Source: Pseudomonas orientalis | Lineage (GTDB): Bacteria; Pseudomonadota; Gammaproteobacteria; Pseudomonadales; Pseudomonadaceae | NCBI RefSeq assembly: GCF_001439815.1 | Contig: NZ_JYLM01000005.1 | Coordinates: 62,001 to 126,000 of the forward strand | DNA: 64,000 nt | Direction of reading: 5' to 3' | Notes under the pieces: model-generated | Databases searched by the model: none | Told to the model about the DNA's origin: nothing | Seen by the model: only the letters and a program-made list of their open reading frames with translations | Made by a program: the position numbers and the translations under genes | Shown: one piece after another, positions 8,037 to 16,804 of the stretch | Layout of the letters: every line of letters starts with the position of its first letter | Numbering within the stretch: the first letter of the stretch is position 1

Positions 8037-8507
8037 ATGCTGGTTAACACCACTACCCAAGCCGCTTCGACTGTTCAACAGATCAAGCGGTCCGACATGG
8101 ACCCGGCCAATGCCGCCGCCAGCGCGTTGTACAGCGGCGCGCTGCAGGCTGCGCAGCAAGGTACGGCGATGCCGGCCGCGCAGAAGGAGCTGGACAAGGC
8201 GGGCGACCGCATCGACGAGGCGTTCGCCAAGACTCGCGTGCAACTGCAGGCCACAACGTCGACTTCAGGGGCGCGGGCTGAACTCACCGACTACATGAGC
8301 AAATCCCCGGCCGAACGCATTCGTGAGCAGATGCTCAAGGAGCAGGGTTTGACCGAGGAGCAAGTGCAGGCCTTGCCGCAGGAAAGGCAAGACGCAATTG
8401 CCAGGCAAGTGGCTGAACGCTTGAAGGAGCAGCAACAGCAGCAGGTAGCGGCGAAGACGGCTGCTCCACAAACCCAGGCACTGAAAGACACCCTGGCAGC
8501 CATCTAA
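8037..8507 (+). CDS. Conserved hypothetical protein, charged helical
   Basis: The 156-residue cytoplasmic protein of unknown function starts MLVNTTTQAASTVQQIKRSD. It has an alanine-rich helical N-terminal half and a strongly charged C-terminal half (PAERIREQMLKEQGLTEEQV, RQVAERLKEQQQQQ) that should form long helices or a coiled coil. It ends in a glutamine/alanine-rich tail. There is no signal peptide. The gene stands alone, with a possible sigma-54 promoter before it and a GI REPIN after it. GC-rich third positions and a sensible start support it as real. Confidence 0.75.
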   Translation: MLVNTTTQAASTVQQIKRSDMDPANAAASALYSGALQAAQQGTAMPAAQKELDKAGDRIDEAFAKTRVQLQATTSTSGARAELTDYMSKSPAERIREQMLKEQGLTEEQVQALPQERQDAIARQVAERLKEQQQQQVAAKTAAPQTQALKDTLAAI

Positions 8508-8528
8508 GCCACACCGCTGAACAACAAA

Positions 8529-8617
8529 TGTGGGAGGGCTTGCCCCCGATGGCGGTGGATCAGGCAATGAATCTTTGGCTGATCCACCGCATCGGGGGCA
8601 AGCCCCCTCCCACATTT
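8529..8617. repeat. REPIN, GI family
   Basis: An inverted pair of GI REPs. The left arm is shortened by two Gs (GTGGGAGGGCTTGCCCCC). It lies between convergent genes ending at 8507 (plus) and 8634 (minus). Confidence 0.92.
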
Positions 8618-8633
8618 TGAACTCAACGTGGGC

Positions 8634-9560
8634 TCATGGACCTTTGAACACAACCTGCTGCACATCGATCTTTCTCGGAATCAGGCCATTGGCAAAAAAC
8701 AGGTCGGCGGTGCCTTGCTGAGTGGCGATGTCGACCGCCTGCAGCGGCCGGATCGGCGCCGGCGAGCGGTGTTCGAAGTAGCTTTTGACCACGGCCGGTT
8801 GCAGGCCCAGGGTCTTGGCCATCAGTGCGATGCTGGCCTCGGGCTCATCGAGCGACAGACGCTGCGCCTTGCCGAGGGTCTGGATAATGGTGGCGATCGC
8901 CTGGGGGTTTTGCCGGGCGAACGCGCCGCTGGCCACGAAGAAACTGCCGGCAGGATTCAGGCCTTCACCGGTGCCCAGCACGCGGGCGGCACCGTCGACC
9001 ACGGCGGCGGAGTAATACGGGTCCCACACGACCCAGGCGTCCACCTTGCCTTGCTCGAATGCGGCGCGGCCGTCGGACGGCGACAGGTACACCACGTTGA
9101 CATCCTTCCACTGCAAGCCGGCGCGCAGCAGGCTCTTGAGGAACAGGTTGTGCGCACTGGAGCCCTTGAGCAGCGCCACGCGCTTACCCTTGAGTTCGGC
9201 CACGTTCTGAATCGTGCTGGCCTTGGGCACGAGCACGGCTTCGGTCTTGCCGTCATTAGGCTCGACGGCGATGTACTGCAACTCGATGCCGGCGGCCTGG
9301 GCGAAAATGGGCGGGATGTCACCGATATTGCCGATGTCCAGGCTACCGGCGTTCAGCGCCTCGATCAGCGGCGGGCCACCGAGGAACTCGGTCCACTGCA
9401 CCTGGGTGCCGGGCAATGCGGCCTCGAAGAGCTTGTGCTCACGAGCGAGCACCATGCTCACCGAGCTCTTCTGATAACCAATGCGCAGGGTGGACGGATC
9501 GGCGGCCAGCACGTTGGCGGCGACCAGTGAAAGAACAGCGACAACCATCATTTTCAGCAT
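8634..9560 (-). CDS. Orphan SsuA-type aliphatic sulfonate ABC substrate-binding protein
   Basis: The 308-residue periplasmic protein has a signal peptide (MLKMMVVAVLSLVAANVLAA, cleavage near residue 20) and then LRIGYQKSSVSMVLAREHKL, the typical opening of sulfonate/taurine/nitrate binding proteins. Other family stretches are ALNAGSLDIGNIGDIPP, LKGKRVALLKGSSAHN and VDAWVVWDPYYSA. Such proteins deliver alkanesulfonates to SsuBC-type transporters. No permease or ATPase gene is adjacent, so it must work with components encoded elsewhere. The ATG at 9560 was chosen because it starts the signal peptide. An AT-rich region upstream (about 9615-9670) could hold the promoter. Confidence 0.88.
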   Translation of the reverse strand: MLKMMVVAVLSLVAANVLAADPSTLRIGYQKSSVSMVLAREHKLFEAALPGTQVQWTEFLGGPPLIEALNAGSLDIGNIGDIPPIFAQAAGIELQYIAVEPNDGKTEAVLVPKASTIQNVAELKGKRVALLKGSSAHNLFLKSLLRAGLQWKDVNVVYLSPSDGRAAFEQGKVDAWVVWDPYYSAAVVDGAARVLGTGEGLNPAGSFFVASGAFARQNPQAIATIIQTLGKAQRLSLDEPEASIALMAKTLGLQPAVVKSYFEHRSPAPIRPLQAVDIATQQGTADLFFANGLIPRKIDVQQVVFKGP

Positions 9561-9743
9561 AAGAGCGCTTCCTTGGCCTTGGCGGCGGGTGCGGGTTGGG
9601 AGCGATCCTAACAAGCCCTCTTATTCTTTAATAATATTTAAAATTCATCTGCTTATAACTTTACACAAGATAAGAGCGGCCACTGCTTGCGCTCCTCCGG
9701 CACCGGTTACAATGCCCGCCTCGCCCTTTCAACTGGTTTGACC

Positions 9744-10175
9744 ATGCATATCAAACGGCTGGCAGCGCCGCTATGGCCGTTGCTGAACAAGTTTTACCGC
9801 AGCCACAACTCGTCGATGAAGGCGCTCAAGGGTGGGCAGTTGTGGGTGGCAAGAGACGGCGAGATTGTGGCCGGGTTGTGCCTGACACCCGTGGTCGGTG
9901 GGCAGTGGCTGACAGGGGTGTTCGTTGATCCAGCCTATCGCGGCCAGGGGCTGGCGGCGCGATTGGTTCAACAGGCAGTGGCGGGTGTGGACGGCACGGT
10001 CTGGCTGCTGTGCCATCCGGACCTTGAAACGCTGTACCAGCGCATGGGGTTTTCTCAAGACACGGTGTTGCCGCAATCGCTCAGTGAGCGGTTGGTGCGT
10101 TACAAGCGCAACAAACCGATGATCGCGATGGGACTTAAATCACCTGGATGGCTTGCCCCCGATAGCAGTGTGTAG
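9744..10175 (+). CDS. GNAT-family N-acetyltransferase with a REP-derived C-terminus
   Basis: The 143-residue single-domain GNAT carries the acetyl-CoA binding motif VFVDPAYRGQGLAARLVQ (about residues 57-74) and a later YQRMGFSQ strand typical of the fold. The substrate is unknown. The ATG at 9744 begins the conserved part (MHIKRLAAP); an upstream in-frame extension is not supported. The last residues (GWLAPDSSV) and the stop codon are read from a truncated GI REP fragment (10149-10170) and the first bases of a GII REPIN, so repeat DNA has replaced the original 3' end. Confidence 0.85.
   Translation: MHIKRLAAPLWPLLNKFYRSHNSSMKALKGGQLWVARDGEIVAGLCLTPVVGGQWLTGVFVDPAYRGQGLAARLVQQAVAGVDGTVWLLCHPDLETLYQRMGFSQDTVLPQSLSERLVRYKRNKPMIAMGLKSPGWLAPDSSV
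10149..10170. repeat. Truncated GI REP fragment
   Basis: GGCTTGCCCCCGATAGCAGTG is the inner part of a left GI REP arm, cut off where a GII REPIN begins. It encodes the end of the GNAT protein. Confidence 0.75.
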
Positions 10176-10271
10176 GAGCGAGCTTGCTCGCGAAAAATTC
10201 ACAGGCACCGCGTTCATTCACGAAGCACGCGTTATCGTTGACGTTTTTCGCGAGCAAGCTCGCTCCTACAG
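10171..10271. repeat. REPIN, GII family
   Basis: TGTAGGAGCGAGCTTGCTCGCG and its complement flank a middle of about 55 bases. It is almost identical over its whole length to the GII REPIN at 34683-34782. It lies between the GNAT gene and the 3' end of the deformylase gene. Confidence 0.92.
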
Positions 10272-10283
10272 AGGGCCTGCAGG

Positions 10284-10823
10284 TCATTCGTCGGCGGTTG
10301 GGTCCATGTCGGGGAACATCACTTCGATAAATCCGAACTTACTGAAGTCGGTAATCCGCGATGGGTACAAGCGACCGATCAGGTGGTCGCACTCATGCTG
10401 CACCACCCGCGCATGGAAGCCGTCGGCAAAACGTACGATCGGCTCGCCCTTGGGGTCGAAACCTTCGTAGCGGATCTGCTGGTAACGGTCCACGGCGCCG
10501 CGCAGGCCGGGAACCGACAGGCAACCCTCGTAGCCCTCTTCCAGCACCGGGCTGAGCGGGGTGATCAACGGATTGATCAGGATGGTCTGCGGCACCGGCG
10601 GCGCCTCCGGGTAGCGTTCGCTGGCCTCGAAACCGAAGATCACCAGTTGCAGGTCCACGCCGATCTGCGGCGCGGCCAAGCCGACGCCGCCTACGTGCTC
10701 CATGGTCTGGAACATGTCATCGATCAGTTGCCACAGCTCGGGGCTGTCGAACATTTCCGGCGGCACCGGCGAGGCGATGCGCAGCAGACGTTCATCGCCC
10801 ATTTTGAGGATTTCACGGATCAT
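10284..10823 (-). CDS. def: Peptide deformylase (second paralogue type)
   Basis: The 179-residue metallohydrolase removes the N-formyl group from nascent proteins. All three signature motifs are present: GGVGLAAPQ (45-53), EGCLSVPG (99-106, metal ligand Cys101) and QHECDHLIG (142-150, metal ligands His143 and His147, catalytic Glu144). The essential deformylase of Pseudomonas normally sits beside fmt. Here the neighbour is a yihY-type gene, overlapping by 4 bases (ATGA), so this is probably the additional deformylase. The two genes should be translationally coupled. Confidence 0.93.
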   Translation of the reverse strand: MIREILKMGDERLLRIASPVPPEMFDSPELWQLIDDMFQTMEHVGGVGLAAPQIGVDLQLVIFGFEASERYPEAPPVPQTILINPLITPLSPVLEEGYEGCLSVPGLRGAVDRYQQIRYEGFDPKGEPIVRFADGFHARVVQHECDHLIGRLYPSRITDFSKFGFIEVMFPDMDPTADE

Positions 10824-11773
10824 TGATCAGGCTCGGTGATGGGCTTGGAGTGGTCTCGGCCCAGGCCTGAGACATGCTGTTTTTCAGGCGTATGGCCGGG
10901 TCCGTCGATTTCCTTCTCGCCGGGGTCCTTGCCTTCGGCGGACATGTGTTCGATCACGGCGTTCATCTCCGCGCCGAGCAGCAGCACGGCGGCGGAAATA
11001 TAGAAGTACAGCAGCAGGACAATGATCGCACCGATACTGCCATACATGGCGTTGTAGTCGGCGAAGGTCTTGACGTAGTAGCCAAAGCCCAGGGAAGCGA
11101 CGATCCACACCACCACCGCCAATACGGACCCCGGGGTGATAAAGCGAAACTCCTGCTCGACGTCCGGCATCACGTAGTACATCAGGGCCACGGCAAACAT
11201 CAGCAGGATCACGATCAGCGGCCAGCGCAGGATGGTCCACAGCGTGACCACGAATTCCTGCATGCCGATCTGCCCGGCCAGCCACTCCATCACCTGGGGG
11301 CCAAGCACCATCAGCGCGGCGGCGGCCAGCAGCATGCCGGCGATGCCGACGGTGTAGAAAATCGACAGCGGAAAGCGCTTCCAGATCGGCCGCCCCTCCA
11401 CCACGTCATACGCGGCGTTCATCGCGCTCATCATCAGGCGCACGCCGGCGGAGGCGGTCCACAGGGCGATCACGATACCCACCGACAGCAGCCCGCCCTT
11501 GGATTGCTGCAGTTGGTCGATCACCGGGTTGACCTGCTCCAGGGCCTGGGGCGGCAATACCAGCTCCGACTGCAGGCGCAGCCAGGTGAAGAAATCCGGC
11601 AGATGCAGAAAGCCGATCAGGGCAATCAGGAACAGCAGGAAGGGAAACAGCGAGAACAGCATCTGGTAGGCCAGTGCCGAGGCGTAGGTGGGCATCTCGT
11701 CGTCGACGAATTCAGTGACGGTGCGCACCAGCACCTTGTGCAGCTTGAGACCATTAAGTACCGGAAAGATCAT
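10820..11773 (-). CDS. YihY/BrkB-family inner-membrane protein
   Basis: The 317-residue protein has six predicted membrane segments and the family pattern: a short cytoplasmic start ([19 protein letters not shown]), then [20 protein letters not shown] leading into the first helix. Further helices include [20 protein letters not shown] and [20 protein letters not shown] charged cytoplasmic tail follows. The family was once called ribonuclease BN by mistake, and its function is unsettled. The gene is followed by def with a 4-base overlap. Confidence 0.9.
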   Translation of the reverse strand: MIFPVLNGLKLHKVLVRTVTEFVDDEMPTYASALAYQMLFSLFPFLLFLIALIGFLHLPDFFTWLRLQSELVLPPQALEQVNPVIDQLQQSKGGLLSVGIVIALWTASAGVRLMMSAMNAAYDVVEGRPIWKRFPLSIFYTVGIAGMLLAAAALMVLGPQVMEWLAGQIGMQEFVVTLWTILRWPLIVILLMFAVALMYYVMPDVEQEFRFITPGSVLAVVVWIVASLGFGYYVKTFADYNAMYGSIGAIIVLLLYFYISAAVLLLGAEMNAVIEHMSAEGKDPGEKEIDGPGHTPEKQHVSGLGRDHSKPITEPDQ

Positions 11774-11895
11774 AGCGTCTCCTTTCGCCGCAAAGAGTTG
11801 ACGTCGTGGGCGACTCAGGGGCCGTTTTCTACATCAAAGTAGCCCATTTGGCGACTTTGAAACAATTTCTAAACTTTAGTTGCACCAGCACCCAC

Positions 11896-11921
11896 AAAAA
11901 CGGCCATCCGTGGATGGCCGT
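11896..11921 (-). terminator. Terminator of the CsbD gene
   Basis: ACGGCCATCC / GGATGGCCGT form a 10-pair stem that is followed on the minus strand by TTTTTG. This is a good intrinsic terminator 32 bases after the CsbD stop. Confidence 0.85.
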
Positions 11922-11952
11922 CGGGCTGCAGGAAGGAGCCAGCCAAGCCGGC

Positions 11953-12138
11953 TTACTCGGTGGCTTTTTTCACTGCATCCTTGGTCTTGCCAACGGCCTG
12001 CTGCGCTTCGCCTTTCTTTTCCTGGACCACGCCTTCAGCACGCAGTTTGTCGTTATCCGTAGCCTTGCCGACGCCTTGCTTGACGTTACCGACGGCTTCG
12101 TTGGCCATGCCTTTTACCTTATCGGAAGTGCTGCCCAT
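11953..12138 (-). CDS. CsbD-family small stress protein
   Basis: The 61-residue, highly charged helical protein starts [20 protein letters not shown]. It repeats the CsbD pattern (KGKAxEAxGxxK): [16 protein letters not shown], then [20 protein letters not shown]. CsbD-like proteins accumulate under general stress in many bacteria, and their biochemical role is not settled. The ATG at 12138 has AGGAG upstream; a longer in-frame start at 12177 lacks support. A clear terminator follows, so it is a single-gene transcript. Confidence 0.92.
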   Translation of the reverse strand: MGSTSDKVKGMANEAVGNVKQGVGKATDNDKLRAEGVVQEKKGEAQQAVGKTKDAVKKATE

Positions 12139-12338
12139 GGTATTACTCCTGATAACAATCAAATGGTTTTTGGTCACTACGCTGCGGTTGACTGGAAGCC
12201 AGGCGCCAGAGTTTCAATTATTTTCAGCGGGCATTTCATCGAAAGGGGCAGGTTTGCCTTTATGTTTTGCAGCCAACCCATGAGAATGCCCGGCACATTC
12301 AGGCTCACACGCTGAATAACAGATCCCGTAGGAAGGTT

Positions 12339-12716
12339 ATGAAACTCGATAAAGCACAGGCCATCGCCCGTAGAAACCAGGAACTGGGGGGTGCCGTACT
12401 CGGCGTCAACAACTGTCATTTCACCGACCTGGACCGCAAACGCAACATCTGGTGGTTCGACCTGCCCGTGGTGCGGATCGGCGTGGGCCAGTACGAGTGG
12501 ATCCACCTGTTGATGCACAACGCCGACACCGACCAGTTGCTGCACCTGAAGGTGCCGACCCTGTTCCTGCGCGAAAACCTCGAAGGGCTGGTGGTGCGCA
12601 ATGCGGGCAAGCGCAAGCCGGAAATTACCCTGGAGCTGAGCGCGGACAAGGACTCGTTCCTCAAGGACGTGCGGCCTGCCGGTGCGGGCGTGAGTTTTGC
12701 GCAGTTCGCCCTGTAA
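12339..12716 (+). CDS. Conserved hypothetical protein, 125 residues
   Basis: The product is not assigned to a known family. It starts MKLDKAQAIARRNQELGGAV. It has a beta-rich middle (NIWWFDLPVVRIGVGQYEWI, LHLKVPTLFLRENLEGL) and a C-terminal part rich in charge (RKPEITLELSADKDSFL). No signal peptide or membrane helix is seen. GTAGGAAGG precedes the ATG at 12339. Codon use is typical of the host, suggesting a core Pseudomonas gene. A GI REPIN separates it from the convergent fadD1. Confidence 0.78.
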   Translation: MKLDKAQAIARRNQELGGAVLGVNNCHFTDLDRKRNIWWFDLPVVRIGVGQYEWIHLLMHNADTDQLLHLKVPTLFLRENLEGLVVRNAGKRKPEITLELSADKDSFLKDVRPAGAGVSFAQFAL

Positions 12717-12728
12717 GCGCGTGATCCA

Positions 12729-12822
12729 AATGTGGGAGGGGGCTTGCCCCCGATAGCGGTGGGTCAGTTCCATTGATATGGACTGACACCCTGCTATCGG
12801 GGGCAAGCCCCCTCCCACATTT
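12729..12822. repeat. REPIN, GI family
   Basis: A complete inverted GI REP pair between two convergent genes, ending eight bases before the fadD1 stop. Confidence 0.94.
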
Positions 12823-12830
12823 GGTTTGCG

Positions 12831-14522
12831 TTACTTCTTAAGGCCGAGCTTCTTCAGTTCTTCATCACGCAATTCACGCCGCAAAATCTTGCCCACGTTG
12901 GTAGTCGGCAATGCATCACGAAACTCAACGGCCTTGGGCACCTTGTAGCCGGTGACGTTGGCGCGCATATGTTCCATCACCTGTTCCTTGGTCAGGGTCG
13001 CCCCTGGCTTGACCACGATGAACAGCTTGATGTGCTCACCCGACTTTTCATCCGGTACGCCGATGGCCGCACACTGCAACACGCCCGGCAGGCCCGCCAG
13101 CACGTCTTCCAGTTCGTTGGGGTACACGTTGAAACCCGAGACCAGGATCATGTCCTTCTTGCGGTCGACAATACGCATGTAGCCGTCGGGCTGGATGATC
13201 GCGATGTCGCCGGTCTTCAGCCAGCCTTCGCTGTCGAGCATTTCGGCGGTGGCGTCTTCGCGCTGCCAGTAGCCCTTCATCACTTGCGGGCCTTTGACGC
13301 ACAGCTCGCCGGTTTCGCCCAGCGCCAGCTCGGTGCCGTCGTCAGCGATCACCTTGCACACGGTCGAAGGCACCGGGATGCCGATGGTACCGATCTGGAT
13401 ATGCTGGATCGGGTTCACGGTGGCCACCGGGCTGGTTTCGGTCATGCCGTAGCCCTCGCAGATGGCACAGCCGGTCACGGCCTTCCAGCGTTCGGCCGCC
13501 GCCAGTTGCAGCGCCATGCCCCCTGACAGGGTGACCTTGAGCGCGGAGAAATCCAGCTTGCGGAAACCTTCGTTGTTGCACAGCGCCACGAACAAGGTAT
13601 TGAGGCCGACAAAGCCGCTGAACTTCCACTTCGACAGTTCCTTGACCATCGCCGGCAGGTCGCGCGGGTTGCTGATCAGGATGTTGTGGTTGCCGATCAG
13701 CATCATCGCCATGCAATGAAAGGTGAACGCGTAGATGTGGTACAGCGGCAGCGGCGTGATCAGGATTTCGCACCCTTCATTGAGGTTGGAACCCATCAGC
13801 GCCTTGCATTGCAGCATGTTGGCGACCAGGTTGCGATGGGTGAGCATCGCGCCCTTGGCCACGCCGGTGGTGCCGCCGGTGTATTGCAGCACCGCCACAT
13901 CGCCGCTGGCCGGGTTGGCATCGCTGACCGGTTGGCCCTGCCCCTTGGCCAGCACGTCATTGAACTTGATCGCCTGCGGCAAGTGATACGCCGGGACCAT
14001 TTTCTTCACGTACTTGATCACGCTGTTGATCAACAGGCGCTTGAACGGCGACAGCAGGTCGGCCACTTCGGTCACGATCACATGCTTGACGGCGGTCTTG
14101 GGCACGACTTTTTCAGCCAGGTGCGCCATGTTCGCCAGGCAGACCAGGGCCTTGGCCCCGGAGTCGTTGAATTGATGTTCCATTTCCCGCGCGGTGTACA
14201 GCGGGTTGGTGTTGACTACGATCAGCCCGGCGCGGATGGCGCCGAATACGGCGACCGGGTACTGCAGGACGTTGGGCAGTTGCACAGCGATTCGATCGCC
14301 GGGCTTCAAGTCGGTATGCTGTTGCAGGTAGGCGGCAAATGCGCCGGACAATTCGTACAGTTCACCGTAGGTGATGGTCTTGCCCAGGTTGCTGAAAGCC
14401 GGTTTGTTGGCGAAGCGCTGGCAGGACTGCTTCAGTACCGCCTGAATATTCGGATACTCGTCCGGATTGATTTGTGCAGCAATCCCGGCGGGGTACTTAT
14501 CCTTCCAAAAGTCTTCGTTCAT
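12831..14522 (-). CDS. fadD1: Long-chain fatty acid-CoA ligase FadD1
   Basis: The 563-residue AMP-forming acyl-CoA synthetase activates fatty acids with ATP and CoA for beta-oxidation. Signatures: the P-loop-like YTGGTTGVAKGA near residue 215, GYGMTETSP near 360, the adenylate-binding GWLKTGDIA near 435, VDRKKDMILVSGFNVYP near 455, and C-terminal GKILRRELRD with the catalytic lysine. It lies downstream of a second, clearly diverged ligase gene (fadD2) on the same strand, the same pairing as fadD2-fadD1 in P. aeruginosa. The 381 bases between them hold a REPIN and a possible operator, so fadD1 may have its own promoter. Confidence 0.95.
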   Translation of the reverse strand: MNEDFWKDKYPAGIAAQINPDEYPNIQAVLKQSCQRFANKPAFSNLGKTITYGELYELSGAFAAYLQQHTDLKPGDRIAVQLPNVLQYPVAVFGAIRAGLIVVNTNPLYTAREMEHQFNDSGAKALVCLANMAHLAEKVVPKTAVKHVIVTEVADLLSPFKRLLINSVIKYVKKMVPAYHLPQAIKFNDVLAKGQGQPVSDANPASGDVAVLQYTGGTTGVAKGAMLTHRNLVANMLQCKALMGSNLNEGCEILITPLPLYHIYAFTFHCMAMMLIGNHNILISNPRDLPAMVKELSKWKFSGFVGLNTLFVALCNNEGFRKLDFSALKVTLSGGMALQLAAAERWKAVTGCAICEGYGMTETSPVATVNPIQHIQIGTIGIPVPSTVCKVIADDGTELALGETGELCVKGPQVMKGYWQREDATAEMLDSEGWLKTGDIAIIQPDGYMRIVDRKKDMILVSGFNVYPNELEDVLAGLPGVLQCAAIGVPDEKSGEHIKLFIVVKPGATLTKEQVMEHMRANVTGYKVPKAVEFRDALPTTNVGKILRRELRDEELKKLGLKK

Positions 14523-14793
14523 GGAAGCCCACTCCTCAGCGACGCGAATTCATCATCGCATTTGATGCGATTATTATTGGTGTGTGTTTCAAGGTGAATC
14601 TGGCGCTTTCAAGCAGGCCTAGACGTCACAAAGCGCGCCGAGAGTAGCAGCTTTGCCAAGGCCCGCCTAGAGCCAAAAGAGGGCCCTACAGTCATAAACA
14701 TGACTCAAGAATATCCAATGGTCATTTTTAGAGCAAAGATTCTATATCACTGAAATCCGCTCTGGAATGAGGCTTACCGGGCAACATATGACA
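14523..14793. promoter_or_regulatory. fadD1 upstream region with a palindrome
   Basis: This non-coding stretch before fadD1 is AT-richer than its surroundings and holds a perfect inverted repeat, ATCGCAT-TTG-ATGCGAT (14555-14571), 33 bases before the fadD1 ATG. Its position fits an operator for a fatty-acid-responsive repressor, but the sequence was not matched to a known PsrA or FadR site. No gene was found. Confidence 0.4.
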
Positions 14794-14888
14794 AATGTGG
14801 GAGGGGGCTTGCCCCCGATGGCGGTGTGTCAGTCACCAATGCATTGACTGAACTACTGCTATCGGGGGGCAAGCCCCCTCCCACATTT
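14794..14888. repeat. REPIN, GI family
   Basis: An inverted GI REP pair just after the fadD2 stop. The right arm has one extra G (GGGGGGCAAGCCCCC). Confidence 0.94.
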
Positions 14889-14903
14889 CAACCTCATTTC
14901 AAT

Positions 14904-16592
14904 TCAGGCGATGTCGCGCAGCTCCCGGCGCAGAATCTTGCCCACCGGCGTCATCGGCAGCGAATCCCTGAGCACGATATGCTTGGGCACCTTGTACCCG
15001 GTGAGGTTGGTCTTGCAGTACGCCTTCAACTCCTCAAGGGTCACCCCTTGGGCACGCGCCACCACAAACAGTTTCACCGCCTCCCCGGTACGCTCGTCCG
15101 GGACGCCGATCACCGCACAGTTGGCCACCGCCGGATGGGCCATCACCACGTCTTCGATTTCGTTGGGGTACACATTGAAGCCCGACACGATGATCAGGTC
15201 TTTCTTGCGATCGACAATACGGATAAAGCCATCGGCATCGATCACAGCGATATCGCCGGTCTTGAGCCAGCCTTCGGCGTCCAGCGCTTCGGCGGTGGCC
15301 TGCGGTTGCTGCCAATAGCCTTTCATCACCTGCGGGCCCTTGATGCACAGTTCGCCGCGCTCGCCCAACGGCAGCTCGATGCCCTCGTCATCGATCACTT
15401 TCATGGCCGTGGCCGGCACCGGAATGCCGACCGTACCCAGCCGGGACTTATCGCCATAAGGGTTGGTGCTGGCCACCGGCGAGGTTTCGGTCAGGCCGTA
15501 GCCCTCGCCGATCGCACAACCGGTGATGTGCTGCCAGCGCTCGGCGGTGGCCTTGATCAACGCGGTGCCGCCGGAGTTGGTCAGCTTGAGATGGGAGAAG
15601 TCCAGGCTCTTGAAATCCGGATGGTCCATCAGCGCCACAAACAGCGTGTTAAGCCCCAGCAACCCGGTGAAACGCCACTTCTTCAGCTCCTTGATGAACC
15701 CGCCAATGTCCCGAGGGTTGGTGATCAGCACGTTGTGGTTGCCGGATACCATCATGCACATGCAGTTCGCTGTGAACGCATAGATGTGGTACAGCGGCAG
15801 CGGCGCAATCATCACCTCCTGCCCTTCCTTGATCAACGGGTGACCATCGTCGCCGGTCTGGGACATGCACGCCCGCACCTGCTGCATATTCGCCACCAGG
15901 TTGCCGTGAGTGAGCATCGCGCCCTTGGCCAGGCCGGTGGTGCCTCCGGTGTATTGCAGCACAGCGATGTCGTCGAGGGTCACCGGATGGCGGGTCACGC
16001 CCAGGCCGGCGCCCATGCCCAGGGCGCGCTTGAACGATACCGCGCGCGGCAGATGGTAGGCCGGGACCATCTTCTTCACCTTGTCGACCAGTGTGTTGAC
16101 CAGCCAGCCCTTGGCGGCGGGCATGAAGTCGCCCATCCTGGCTTCGATCAGGTAGTCGATCTCGGTGTCGGTGCACACCTCCTGAACCCGCGAACCGAAC
16201 AGGTTGAGGTAGACCAGCGCCCGCACGCCGGCGTCCTTGAACTGGTGACGCATTTCACGCGGGGTGTATAACGGGTTGGTATTGACCACGATCAGCCCTG
16301 CGCGCAGTGCGCCAAACACGGCAATCGGGTAATGCAGCACATTGGGCATCTGCACCGCGATGCGCTCGCCGGGCTTGAGGTCGGTGTGCTGCTGCAGGTA
16401 ACCGGCGAACGCCGCGCTGTGGCGCTCAAGCTCGGCGTAGGTCAGGGTGATGCCCATGCTGCTGAAGGCCGGACGGTCGGCAAAGGTCTTGCAAGAGCGC
16501 TCGAAGACTTCGATCACCGACGCGTAACTGGTGAGGTCGATGGTGTTGGGAACGCCAGCGGCGCGTTTGTCATTCCAGAAATCAGGTTGCAT
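14904..16592 (-). CDS. fadD2: Long-chain fatty acid-CoA ligase FadD2
   Basis: The 562-residue acyl-CoA synthetase is a paralogue of the next gene. Signatures: YTGGTTGLAKGA, GYGLTETSP, GWLKTGDIAV, VDRKKDLIIVSGFNVYP and GKILRRELRD. The start was set at the ATG at 16592 (MQPDFWNDKRAAG), which aligns with the FadD1 start and has AGAGGA upstream; the longer open frame to 16781 reads through the promoter. A 12-base palindrome (ACCTGAACAGGT, 16608-16619) lies directly upstream. The divergent neighbour is a lipase-like hydrolase, so released fatty acids may be activated here. Confidence 0.95.
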   Translation of the reverse strand: MQPDFWNDKRAAGVPNTIDLTSYASVIEVFERSCKTFADRPAFSSMGITLTYAELERHSAAFAGYLQQHTDLKPGERIAVQMPNVLHYPIAVFGALRAGLIVVNTNPLYTPREMRHQFKDAGVRALVYLNLFGSRVQEVCTDTEIDYLIEARMGDFMPAAKGWLVNTLVDKVKKMVPAYHLPRAVSFKRALGMGAGLGVTRHPVTLDDIAVLQYTGGTTGLAKGAMLTHGNLVANMQQVRACMSQTGDDGHPLIKEGQEVMIAPLPLYHIYAFTANCMCMMVSGNHNVLITNPRDIGGFIKELKKWRFTGLLGLNTLFVALMDHPDFKSLDFSHLKLTNSGGTALIKATAERWQHITGCAIGEGYGLTETSPVASTNPYGDKSRLGTVGIPVPATAMKVIDDEGIELPLGERGELCIKGPQVMKGYWQQPQATAEALDAEGWLKTGDIAVIDADGFIRIVDRKKDLIIVSGFNVYPNEIEDVVMAHPAVANCAVIGVPDERTGEAVKLFVVARAQGVTLEELKAYCKTNLTGYKVPKHIVLRDSLPMTPVGKILRRELRDIA

Positions 16593-16804
16593 TATTCTTG
16601 TCCTCTTACCTGAACAGGTCCGGCCGCTTTTCGATGCAGCTATAAAGAGCGGAGCTTGGAGGACGGTAGCAGTAATGGCCAAACAGGCAAATACGCTGAA
16701 CTGTGTCATTGATTGTATGAATCTTGTCGCTGAGGCGTAGGCAGATACCCCGCCCTGCAGCAGATGAGCTATACACTGCAACGACCCTGAGCAAAGGAAC
16801 CGCC

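Noticed and set aside
14826..16271. Long plus-strand frame (481 codons) over fadD2
   Set aside because: Antisense shadow of fadD2, starting inside a REPIN; sequence is low-complexity His/Gly/Gln-rich as expected for antisense frames.
12831..16592. fadD1/fadD2 as a recent tandem duplication
   Set aside because: The two proteins differ throughout and match the long-standing fadD1 and fadD2 pair of Pseudomonas.
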